From positions 1-39,758 of IMG/VR virus record IMGVR_UViG_3300025141_000260: a stretch of DNA of 39,758 bases; one strand, 5' to 3'. Both the position numbers and the translations under genes were made by a program. The notes below the pieces were generated by a model, which was not told the DNA's origin, did no database searches, and saw only the letters and a list, made by a program, of their open reading frames with translations. The stretch comes from a virus. This document shows positions 16,401 to 21,920 of this stretch, piece by piece (positions within the stretch are counted from its first letter, which is position 1; every line of letters begins with the position of its first letter).

Positions 16401-16589
16401 TTAATCAGTCTTAGAACGTTTGCGAGGACGCCTGTCCTCAGGGTCGCACTCGATTTCAATAACCTCAGAGAGATATTCATGCTCCTCCTGCTCATAAGGG
16501 CTGAGCTCTTCAAGACGTTCACGTAATGCACGCATTTGCGAGAGAGTGGCGTGTGTTTTAAGCATTGAGGGATTGGTTAAGTGGTCCAT
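16401..16589 (-). CDS. Tiny acidic hypothetical protein (62 aa)
   Basis: ATG 16589 shares the 16-bp start context with the downstream gene. The protein is strongly acidic in the middle (LEELSPYEQEEHEYLSEVIE) with a basic tail (RRPRKRSK). Its stop is 4 nt before the next start. No family is recognised. Confidence 0.6.
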   Translation of the reverse strand: MDHLTNPSMLKTHATLSQMRALRERLEELSPYEQEEHEYLSEVIEIECDPEDRRPRKRSKTD

Positions 16590-16629
16590 GGGTTAATCAG
16601 GTGTGGGGGTGGGGAGATCTAAGTGTTGA

Positions 16630-16863
16630 TTAGCGCAGTGTCCAAATTAGTTTAATGAGATTATTGAGAATATAATTCCAATAGATGAAGACTTCTTCTC
16701 TAATCTCATTGTTCTCACAGCGCAAAGACCCAGAACAATTGTCCCAATGATACCAGTCATCTGGTATCTCAAGCCACTCAAGTCGGTCGATCACTTCATC
16801 TACAATGAATTGCTTTTCTTCTTTAGTAAGGGTTTTGATAGCGTTGGATGTTTGTTTGTTCAT
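16630..16863 (-). CDS. Small hypothetical protein (77 aa)
   Basis: ATG 16863 overlaps the upstream stop as ATGA. The sequence has a helical start (IKTLTKEEKQFIVDEVIDRLEW), a Trp/Cys-containing middle (DWYHWDNCSGSLRC) and a hydrophobic end (VFIYWNYILNNLIKLIW) that could associate with a membrane. It is AT-richer than its neighbours. No function is recognised. Confidence 0.6.
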   Translation of the reverse strand: MNKQTSNAIKTLTKEEKQFIVDEVIDRLEWLEIPDDWYHWDNCSGSLRCENNEIREEVFIYWNYILNNLIKLIWTLR

Positions 16864-17240
16864 GCCTGAACCTCTGCTAGTTGCTTATGAAAATCAGCTA
16901 ACTGCTGGATTGATTCTTTAACCCACCAGTCATGACAGACAATCCAGTGATTAGTGTCCGGGTCATTCCATGCCTGCGCAGTGATGCGCCACGGTCCTAA
17001 CTGATCGGATAAGGCTTTCTCGTTTAAGTGCTTGTCGATCAGTTTCTGAACAGCTACTAGGTGGTTCTGATCACCCTCAAGTGCATAATCCTGTGACACA
17101 TAGACACGGTGTATGGTGTCGCCCTGCCACTTGCAGCTGGCGCTGAACCTTGCGCCGGTGTAATTCGTGGGGCCGTGAAATTTGGTTTTGATCAGCACAC
17201 CGCGCAGGGTCGGCGGTGTGATCGGTTGACGTGGTGACAT
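16860..17240 (-). CDS. Hypothetical protein (126 aa)
   Basis: ATG 17240 starts a protein with a beta-rich first half (GVLIKTKFHGPTNYTGARFS, YVSQDYAL) and a helical second half containing HWIVCHDWW. A 52-bp leader that recurs before the upstream gene (17597-17648) precedes it. It is coupled to the next gene by ATGA. The TNYTGARFSA segment is familiar from small phage accessory proteins, but no role is known to me. Confidence 0.65.
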   Translation of the reverse strand: MSPRQPITPPTLRGVLIKTKFHGPTNYTGARFSASCKWQGDTIHRVYVSQDYALEGDQNHLVAVQKLIDKHLNEKALSDQLGPWRITAQAWNDPDTNHWIVCHDWWVKESIQQLADFHKQLAEVQA

Positions 17241-17292
17241 TGATTTGCAGTGCAGGTTGATAGGTTGCCGGTGCTTAGCCGGGTTCAGTTGT
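17241..17292 (-). repeat. 52-bp leader repeat, copy 1
   Basis: This segment matches 17597-17648 at 48 of 52 positions. Each copy runs from a stop codon to the base before the next ATG, so both genes have nearly the same untranslated leader, including CCGG-CTAAGCA-CCGG, which could form a small stem. Confidence 0.8.
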
Positions 17293-17596
17293 TGTGCGCT
17301 GTTATGTAGTGGTTAATCTTATCTAGAAACTGTTCAGCAGACTTGCAAGTCTGTTTCCTAAACTTCCGAGACATTCCAGGTCCGCAGCAAAGCAAAACCA
17401 TGCTGTTATCGCACTGGTGCCAGATAAATATTGCATGCCGACTGTTCTGGAATATGTGGTTTGGCCACGTGTCGGGCTCATCTAGTGAAAAAAGAATTCT
17501 TGTTGACGTGTGGCCACCTAGCTCTGATTCTCGTTTGCGGCTGAAAGGCACCGCTAAGGAGTAGAGGTTGCTGGGGTCGTTGAGATGTTCTTGCAT
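17285..17596 (-). CDS. Hypothetical protein (103 aa)
   Basis: ATG 17596 follows copy 2 of the 52-bp leader. The sequence includes SLAVPFSRKRESELGGHTSTRI, then PNHIFQNSRHAIFIWHQCDNSMVLLCCGPG and a helical tail (SAEQFLDKINHYI). It reads as a small alpha/beta domain with no motif I can name. It is part of the minus-strand accessory chain. Confidence 0.6.
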   Translation of the reverse strand: MQEHLNDPSNLYSLAVPFSRKRESELGGHTSTRILFSLDEPDTWPNHIFQNSRHAIFIWHQCDNSMVLLCCGPGMSRKFRKQTCKSAEQFLDKINHYITAHNN

Positions 17597-17648
17597 TGTT
17601 TTGTAGTGCAGGTTGATGGGTTGCCGGTGCTTAGCCGGGCTCAGTTGT
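17597..17648 (-). repeat. 52-bp leader repeat, copy 2
   Basis: This is the near-identical partner of 17241-17292, with 4 mismatches. It occupies the whole spacer between the upstream stop and ATG 17596. Confidence 0.8.
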
Positions 17649-18043
17649 TAGGTGTGAGTAGATCCTGTCCAGTGCAGAAGGCCATGCAGCCACCCCTTAG
17701 CGCTGACTGGGATGCGCCCTATTAAGTTATGTTGATCATCGGGTGCTTCTTCGTTGAATTCAACCTGCATGGCTCCCAGCATCGTCTCAACTGACAGCCC
17801 AGAATTAAGGGAGAGTCTTGCCAGCTTTGCCCATTGAGCCTCAGAAATAAGCTCAGTGTTATCTAGTGCGCTGCAGCGTTGAGTAGCGGGTGTGGTGGTA
17901 ATGCGGTGGCTTGCGAAAGGCTTGCCGTTGATCAACAGATCGTTGAGCAAGGCCAGTTCCTTTTCAGCAAGTCCCTTGTCCTCAAAGGACTCCATAGCAA
18001 TCCAAGAGCCGTTATAGGCTTGTTTCTCAATGGTGTAGATCAT
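17648..18043 (-). CDS. Hypothetical protein (131 aa)
   Basis: ATG 18043 overlaps the upstream stop as ATGA. The N-terminus (MIYTIEKQAYNGSWIAMESF, then KELALLNDLLINGKPF) looks like a small beta-alpha unit common in phage accessory proteins. The middle (LISEAQWAKLARLSLNSGLS) resembles the segment LLTDSQLATLAGISARYDVS of the protein at 20007-20261, so the two may be distant paralogues. No function is known. Confidence 0.6.
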   Translation of the reverse strand: MIYTIEKQAYNGSWIAMESFEDKGLAEKELALLNDLLINGKPFASHRITTTPATQRCSALDNTELISEAQWAKLARLSLNSGLSVETMLGAMQVEFNEEAPDDQHNLIGRIPVSAKGWLHGLLHWTGSTHT

Positions 18044-18306
18044 GGTGTAGGAAATTCATGGTCGCGGATTACAAGCATCGGGTGATGCTTTGAAATGACA
18101 TAAGTGGTGCCACAGTTGGAGTAACAAATGACATAGACACGGTGCCAATGGTTGTTGAACCAAGCTCGGTAAGCTACGGGGATCTTTTTGCCATAGCCGT
18201 GAGCATCACGGCCACTCCAGGGGTGGCCGGTAAACTCCTTGTGCTCAATGAACGCATCAGGGAACACGTCTAGGAGATATTCCATACTCACTAAGGTCTG
18301 TCCCAT
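18040..18306 (-). CDS. Hypothetical protein (88 aa)
   Basis: The start is ATG 18306, or in-frame ATG 18285 (MEYLLDVF), which lies just after the upstream stop and may be better. The protein is rich in aromatic residues, His and Arg (AYRAWFNNHWHRVYVICY), probably a compact beta-sheet domain. It is coupled to the next gene by ATGA. No family is recognised. Confidence 0.6.
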   Translation of the reverse strand: MGQTLVSMEYLLDVFPDAFIEHKEFTGHPWSGRDAHGYGKKIPVAYRAWFNNHWHRVYVICYSNCGTTYVISKHHPMLVIRDHEFPTP

Positions 18307-18833
18307 AGAGCGCTCAGTGAGATAGCACCGGTTTCGGCAACAGGGCGCTTATAACCACCCCATAGGTTTTCCGGCTCCTGTTCGGGAATGGTCTTCCTGA
18401 GCCTTTTCATTATCTGAGTCTCTATTGACTGGCAAAATTCATAGGAGTCACTAGCCTTCCAATCCGATCCCTCGCAAGACTGATAGGTGTAGCAATCAAC
18501 CAGCATTAGGATATAACCCCATTGCTCATTGATGCACCATTCATTGACTTCACCGATCTCGGAATACTTGATCTCCATCAAGCGGTTGAGGACGTCCGTA
18601 ACACTATCGGAGTTATAACCAATCGGATAACGGCATCTCACACTGGCACAATTCTCTTTGATCAGCATATTGCGGAGATTTTGCAATAAGCCCTTTGAGC
18701 TTTCTTCCGGTGAGAACTTAAAGCTCATAAGCCTGCGAATGCTGAAACCGGGGTCTCCCCCCTTAGGGGTGAGAAAATCCCACGCGGTGACAAGTGCGTC
18801 GAAAGTGTCCGACGACACGATGAAGGCTGACAT
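18291..18833 (-). CDS. Hypothetical protein (180 aa)
   Basis: ATG 18833 starts a 180-residue protein. It begins MSAFIVSSDTFDALVTAWDF and contains NEWCINEQWGYILMLVDCYTYQSCEGSDW, then helices. The beginning (FIVSSDTFDALV, then the Cys-containing CRYPIGYNSDSV) is of a type seen in mobile and phage proteins of unknown function. A 45-codon frame overlaps its first 70 nt. Confidence 0.65.
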   Translation of the reverse strand: MSAFIVSSDTFDALVTAWDFLTPKGGDPGFSIRRLMSFKFSPEESSKGLLQNLRNMLIKENCASVRCRYPIGYNSDSVTDVLNRLMEIKYSEIGEVNEWCINEQWGYILMLVDCYTYQSCEGSDWKASDSYEFCQSIETQIMKRLRKTIPEQEPENLWGGYKRPVAETGAISLSALWDRP

Positions 18834-18900
18834 AATTAGAATCCTTTTGGTTTGGGGGTAAAGGTACGGTTTGCTTTTCGTTGTCGATAGTGACGGTCAT
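18763..18900 (-). CDS. Possible 45-aa ORF overlapping the next gene
   Basis: ATG 18900 opens MTVTIDNEKQTVPLPPNQKDS, continuing into the start of the 18291-18833 gene in another frame. The first half looks protein-like; the overlapping half is Arg/His-rich and may be read-out only. It fills an otherwise empty 60-bp gap. Confidence 0.3.
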   Translation of the reverse strand: MTVTIDNEKQTVPLPPNQKDSNYVSLHRVVGHFRRTCHRVGFSHP

Positions 18901-18918
18901 TGGATGTCCATGAGTTGG

Positions 18919-19155
18919 TTAGTAATTAGGTGTTGCAAATAAGACTTGACACACACCATGCGGACGAATCTCGATGTAAGTCCCCAAATTCATGACTTCA
19001 CACCTGTCACCTGTCCAGCCCGCATGGGCTTTCAACATTCGTACAATCCACGGTTCCGTATATGTGTCTGGGATCTCGATCTTTTCTCGTGATACCCACG
19101 AATAATTGGCCTCACCACCGAACGTGTCGGTGATCTCTATATCCCATGCTGTCAT
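18919..19155 (-). CDS. Conserved-looking small phage protein (78 aa)
   Basis: The start chosen is ATG 19155 (MTAWDIEITDTFGGEANYSW), because it overlaps the upstream stop as ATGA; a longer frame would run into the two tiny membrane genes. The DTFGGEANYSWV segment is a pattern I associate with small phage accessory proteins of unknown role. The rest is a compact alpha/beta sequence ending VCQVLFATPNY. Confidence 0.7.
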   Translation of the reverse strand: MTAWDIEITDTFGGEANYSWVSREKIEIPDTYTEPWIVRMLKAHAGWTGDRCEVMNLGTYIEIRPHGVCQVLFATPNY

Positions 19156-19265
19156 TGGACTCTCTCCATGTATGCAGCATCTGTAGATACTGCGTGAGTA
19201 AAGTCCCCCACATAGGAGACTAAAAGAGCGGCGAAGATCGCCGTAGAGATTAGTGCTGCTTTCAT
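19152..19265 (-). CDS. Tiny single-pass membrane or secreted protein (37 aa)
   Basis: ATG 19265 overlaps the upstream stop (ATGA), and its own stop overlaps the next start (ATGA). The sequence starts MKAALISTAIFAALLVSYVG, a positively charged N-terminus with a hydrophobic stretch like a signal peptide or short TM helix, then a short polar tail. It pairs with another tiny membrane ORF immediately upstream. Confidence 0.65.
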   Translation of the reverse strand: MKAALISTAIFAALLVSYVGDFTHAVSTDAAYMERVQ

Positions 19266-19342
19266 TGGCACCTACGCGCCAAAAACGCGCCAAGCTTGAA
19301 GCCAAGCGCATAGAAGACTGCAAAAATTAGGAGTGGCATCAT
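19262..19342 (-). CDS. Tiny membrane protein (26 aa)
   Basis: ATG 19342 (an adjacent in-frame ATG at 19339 is also possible) opens MMPLLIFAVFYALGFKLGAF and a basic end LARRCQ. It is one short TM helix. ATGA-type overlaps with both neighbours support translation. The function is unknown; small membrane peptides in phages often act in superinfection exclusion or lysis control. Confidence 0.6.
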   Translation of the reverse strand: MMPLLIFAVFYALGFKLGAFLARRCQ

Positions 19343-19560
19343 TGGCACTCCATGCTCTTTAATAGTTGCTCTTTTACTTCGTGGACAGTGCTGGCTGTTG
19401 CTATGAAGTCGCCATGGCTGCCGCAGAATGTTCCGGGCTCGTGGGGATTGTCCGCAATCATTGCGACTTGATCATGTTCAGGGTTCTCCCTGTCGCCAAG
19501 CCACATGAATTCCAGATAACCGGGAACGTCATTAACCCGCTCGGAAGTGCATAGTTGCAT
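19339..19560 (-). CDS. Hypothetical protein (73 aa)
   Basis: The start chosen is ATG 19560 (MQLCTSERVNDVPG), because the upstream stop and this ATG overlap as TGATG. The sequence contains YLEFMWLGDRENPEHDQVAMIAD and CGSHGDFIATASTV. It looks like a small soluble domain. No family is recognised. Confidence 0.6.
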   Translation of the reverse strand: MQLCTSERVNDVPGYLEFMWLGDRENPEHDQVAMIADNPHEPGTFCGSHGDFIATASTVHEVKEQLLKSMECQ

Positions 19561-19934
19561 CACATACCCCACGGGTTGAAGGGAAGGTGAGCAGCACCAT
19601 CCCACGGTTCACCATCTAGGAACCACTTGAAGTCCTTCTGAGAGATTCTGCTATCAGAGAAGGCACAAAGCAGGCTGTTCAGTCTGCTTTTAGTTGTGTT
19701 GGTCTGATGGTCAGCATCCACAACTTTCATCCGGCCATCTGTTGGCCAGATCGTGGCAATTAAATTGCCATGGAGCTTGATTTCTATTGAGCGTTCGTAT
19801 CCCATTGTGTGGGCAACGCCTTCGTGACACTGAATCACTTCAGTGTTTCCGCCTTTCCAGCGGCATCCCTGAAAATCGGCAGCGCCGGTCAGGTCTCGGA
19901 TGGCTTCCACCATCTGAGCTTCACATTTTCGCAT
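19560..19934 (-). CDS. Hypothetical protein (124 aa)
   Basis: The start chosen is ATG 19934, eight bases after an AAGG ribosome-binding sequence; an upstream GTG at 19943 is less likely. The protein begins MRKCEAQMVEAIRDL, has a beta-rich middle (KLHGNLIATIWPTDGRMKVVD) and ends with LLCAFSDSRISQKDFKWFLDG. A CATCCACAC/CTCTCTCTC leader element lies upstream. No function is recognised. Confidence 0.65.
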   Translation of the reverse strand: MRKCEAQMVEAIRDLTGAADFQGCRWKGGNTEVIQCHEGVAHTMGYERSIEIKLHGNLIATIWPTDGRMKVVDADHQTNTTKSRLNSLLCAFSDSRISQKDFKWFLDGEPWDGAAHLPFNPWGM

Positions 19935-19946
19935 TGGTTTCACCTT

Positions 19947-19963
19947 GAGAGAGAGTGTGGATG
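19947..19963 (-). promoter_or_regulatory. CATCCACAC-CTCTCTC leader element
   Basis: On the minus strand, CATCCACAC and a CT run lie just before the AAGG ribosome-binding site of the gene starting at 19934. It is a third copy of the arrangement at 14184-14204 and 15412-15433. Confidence 0.5.
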
Positions 19964-20006
19964 GGTCTGAAGCATGACCGATTAAGGAATCGGTGAGCTG
20001 AGGCTA

Positions 20007-20261
20007 TCAGGTATGCATGCTGCCGTCAGCGCAGATAGCGCCATAAAGCTCGCAGCCACAGTGCTTTCCCAGCATGGTGCAGGCTTCGGAGTCTTCCCTG
20101 TCTTGTTCGATGCTGTAACGCTCGGCCAGTTTCCTGACAGAGACGTCATATCTTGCGCTAATGCCAGCCAAGGTGGCTAATTGGGAGTCGGTCAAGAGCT
20201 CCCATGCATCAGAGATAATGCCTTTGTCGTTCACAAGTAGTGAACGGTATCGAAGTGTCAT
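20007..20261 (-). CDS. Hypothetical protein (84 aa)
   Basis: ATG 20261 starts a protein with SDAWELLTDSQLATLAGISARYDVSVRKLAERYS, partly echoing the 17648-18043 protein, then a Cys-rich end (ACTMLGKHCGCELYGAIC). AGAGG about nine bases upstream can serve as the RBS. It is the last of four small genes (20959 to 20007) separated by repeated leader sequences. Confidence 0.6.
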   Translation of the reverse strand: MTLRYRSLLVNDKGIISDAWELLTDSQLATLAGISARYDVSVRKLAERYSIEQDREDSEACTMLGKHCGCELYGAICADGSMHT

Positions 20262-20294
20262 AGAGAACCTCTATAAGGTTTAAAGGGAAAGAAT

Positions 20295-20337
20295 CCCTAA
20301 GGAAAGCAACACTTAGGATGCTTAAGTTAGAGAATCA
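20295..20337 (-). repeat. 43-bp intergenic repeat, copy 1
   Basis: This segment is identical to 20542-20584; a 25-bp piece recurs at 20761-20785 with one change. It contains CCTAAG and CTTAGG arms 10 nt apart and covers the preceding stop codon. Confidence 0.85.
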
Positions 20338-20499
20338 GTCGCTGTCATCTAGTTTTAGATCAGGTCGATGAGCAACGCACCAATCAAGCGCTGCATCTTG
20401 TAGATCTTCTTGAAAACATTCTTCAAGGATGATCTCAAGCGCCTGCTTACGTGTCTCAGCAGCTGCCAACTGCTCAGTTATACGATCAGGAACGTACAT
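20335..20499 (-). CDS. Tiny acidic protein (54 aa)
   Basis: ATG 20499 opens MYVPDRITEQLAAAETRKQ, then LEIILEECFQEDLQDAALDW and an acidic tail ending DDSD. It is helical and acidic. The 43-bp repeat lies both before its leader and over its stop, as for its neighbours. No function is known; the periodic leaders and normal composition support coding. Confidence 0.6.
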   Translation of the reverse strand: MYVPDRITEQLAAAETRKQALEIILEECFQEDLQDAALDWCVAHRPDLKLDDSD

Positions 20500-20541
20500 A
20501 GGTTTACAGGTTTTTAGTGGTGATCAATAGGGGTTGTGAGC

Positions 20542-20584
20542 CCCTAAGGAAAGCAACACTTAGGATGCTTAAGTTAGAGAATCA
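20542..20584 (-). repeat. 43-bp intergenic repeat, copy 2
   Basis: This is an exact copy of 20295-20337, again covering the stop codon of the upstream gene and the leader of the next gene. Confidence 0.85.
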
Positions 20585-20761
20585 ATAACAGTTGAAATGA
20601 TCTTCAGACTGCGTGTATACAATGTAAAAGGATGAATCAGAATGTTCTTGTTGATAATCACTGAGCATTTGTTCAGCAACATTTAAGTTGACTGATCCAT
20701 CGCCAGTAGGTCCACAACATGAACCATAATCGTCAACTGTTTGACAGTAGATTTCATACAT
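20582..20761 (-). CDS. Tiny Tyr/Cys-containing protein (59 aa)
   Basis: ATG 20761 starts MYEIYCQTVDDYGSCCGP, then SVNLNVAEQMLSDYQQ and ends FNCY. It is acidic with five cysteines. A short form of the 43-bp repeat lies immediately upstream. No family is recognised. Confidence 0.6.
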   Translation of the reverse strand: MYEIYCQTVDDYGSCCGPTGDGSVNLNVAEQMLSDYQQEHSDSSFYIVYTQSEDHFNCY

Positions 20762-20782
20762 AAGGATGCTTAAGTCAGAGAA

Positions 20783-20959
20783 TCAGTCGTTACATAGCTC
20801 AACATAGTCAAGGAAGTAGCTAAACCAAATGTCTGTCACGTTGCCTGCCTGGCAGATAGTGGGAGCCAGATCAGTGCCATTTGTTAGCATCCATTGGGCG
20901 TCATTTAGACCCCCATATTCAACTTCAGTGGCAATAGGGTTGCCCTCAGTTTCAAACAT
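20783..20959 (-). CDS. Tiny acidic protein (58 aa)
   Basis: ATG 20959 starts MFETEGNPIATEVEYGGLND, then WMLTNGTDLAPTICQAG and ends VELCND. It is the first small gene after the candidate ncRNA terminator. Its leader (20960-20996) is nearly identical to that of the gene starting at 20261. No function is known. Confidence 0.6.
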   Translation of the reverse strand: MFETEGNPIATEVEYGGLNDAQWMLTNGTDLAPTICQAGNVTDIWFSYFLDYVELCND

Positions 20960-20996
20960 AGAGAACCTCTATAAGGTTTAAAGGGAGAGAATCCCT
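20960..20996 (-). repeat. 37-bp leader repeat
   Basis: This segment matches 20262-20298 with one mismatch. On the minus strand it holds small stems (GGGA...TCCC; AACCT-TATAG-AGGTT) and an AGAGG that can act as RBS directly before the ATG. Confidence 0.8.
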
Positions 20997-20997
20997 C

Positions 20998-21032
20998 AAA
21001 TAAACAACCCCCACTGGCAGTGCCAATGGGGG
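20998..21032 (-). terminator. Minus-strand intrinsic terminator of the candidate ncRNA
   Basis: CCCCCA at 21008-21013 pairs with TGGGGG at 21027-21032, with an inner TGG/CCA. On the minus strand the hairpin is followed by TTGTTTATTT (21007 down to 20998). It lies just before the leader of the small-gene operon. Confidence 0.7.
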
Positions 21033-21594
21033 AATGTCTGTTAGAGAAAATCATTGCCAGCAGAGCCGTTTGCTGGGCTTAGGTTGCAGAGCCTGGGGTG
21101 ACAGGGTTGCGATATTCAGGGCATACCTGTGATTTACACCGGAGTCAGCTCGTACAAGGGTTAGGACATTACTGTCCGCACACACCTTGCACCGGGATCA
21201 CTGGATCGATCACCCGTGCTGCTGCCGTCACGTCACAAGCAGCTTCCCTCCCACTCCCAGGTCGGTCAGGGCCACGGTGCCGATCCCTCGACACTCCTTC
21301 CTATAACAGGAGGGTGGCTTGTCCCTCTGGTGGTGCTCCCGTAGCACGACATACTCGTCACCCCCTGGTGGAGGCATCCCTAGCTTGACGGTTCAGAAGA
21401 ACCGCGAGGGATCATTGTCCGACCGGAATCTGGAAGATTCCTAGCGCCGCTGCCGGGTGCTGTGCTGAAGCTACTAACGCGCGTTGCGCTTTCACGGCTC
21501 AGCCCGCAGGATTGTTGTTGAGTCGCGCTTTACTGACTGCGCTGTTTTAATAGTTGATCGAGTTTGCTCCTGTTTGAACTTGTGCCAATACTGG

Positions 21595-21623
21595 ATCATA
21601 TCGGCGGGTTTGTCAAGTATCAA
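21595..21623 (-). promoter_or_regulatory. Second minus-strand promoter inside the ncRNA segment
   Basis: TTGATA (21623-21618), a 17-bp spacer and TATGAT (21600-21595) form a good sigma-70-type promoter predicting a start near 21588. The -35 overlaps an AGTATC-ATTT-GATACT inverted repeat. It could be an internal start or a chance match within a structured RNA. Confidence 0.4.
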
Positions 21624-21798
21624 ATGATACTCGGTGTGACTGGCTGCTTGTGGAGCGTTGCTCCTTTCGCCAGTGATTACACTATGATCGGTATCGGCTG
21701 AAAAAGCAATGAGTCAAAATACTCATAAACAGAATCAGCAGCGATAGCAGCGGCGCGCGGTGAGATAATAGAACCGCACGCGCGCGAGTGCATAACCC

Positions 21799-21827
21799 AT
21801 TATACACCCTATCGGCGCAGCTGTCAA
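21799..21827 (-). promoter_or_regulatory. Perfect consensus minus-strand promoter (TTGACA-17-TATAAT)
   Basis: On the minus strand TTGACA (21827-21822), 17 bp and TATAAT (21804-21799) match the primary-sigma consensus exactly, with TSS about 21792. It faces the gene-free segment. An 8-bp inverted repeat lies just upstream at 21837-21861. Confidence 0.75.
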
Positions 21828-21836
21828 CATCAGGGG

Positions 21837-21861
21837 GTTCTGTATCACCACGCTACAGAAC
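21837..21861. repeat. 8-bp inverted repeat upstream of the ncRNA promoter
   Basis: GTTCTGTA at 21837-21844 and TACAGAAC at 21854-21861 are perfect arms with a 9-nt loop. It sits 10 bp upstream of the -35 box and downstream of the sigma gene. It may be an operator or the sigma transcript's 3' hairpin; no T-run follows. Confidence 0.65.
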
Positions 21862-21920
21862 TACGGAGAGGGGCTAAAACACTTTACTGGCCTAGAAAAA
21901 TGTAATATATATGTCTTGGA

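Larger units (their letters stand above)
20998..21792 (-). ncRNA. Candidate large structured non-coding RNA (about 790 nt)
   Basis: The 0.9 kb between the sigma gene and the small genes has no convincing gene on either strand. A perfect minus-strand promoter predicts a start near 21792, and an intrinsic terminator ends at 20998. The transcript would be dense in helices. Examples are GGAATC/GATTCC (21437-21421 area) and CGGTTC-TTCT-GAACCG inside ATCCCT/AGGGAT. Others are an 8-pair GTGCAAGG/CCTTGTAC stem enclosing GGACA-GTAA-TGTCC with a GNRA-type loop, and CCAGCA/TGCTGG. Known phage-borne ornate RNAs (GOLLD, ROOL) share this size and context, but I cannot match their sequence. The ends are approximate. 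Confidence 0.6.

Noticed and set aside
21098-21388. 96-aa plus-strand ORF in the gene-free segment
   Set aside because: Composition (Cys/His/Arg/Pro-rich) and lack of a start context suggest a chance frame over structured RNA.
20998-21792. RNase P RNA, tmRNA or group II intron
   Set aside because: I looked for the conserved RNase P and tmRNA core segments and did not find them. A GAGCCGTGAAAGC stretch only loosely recalls a domain V.
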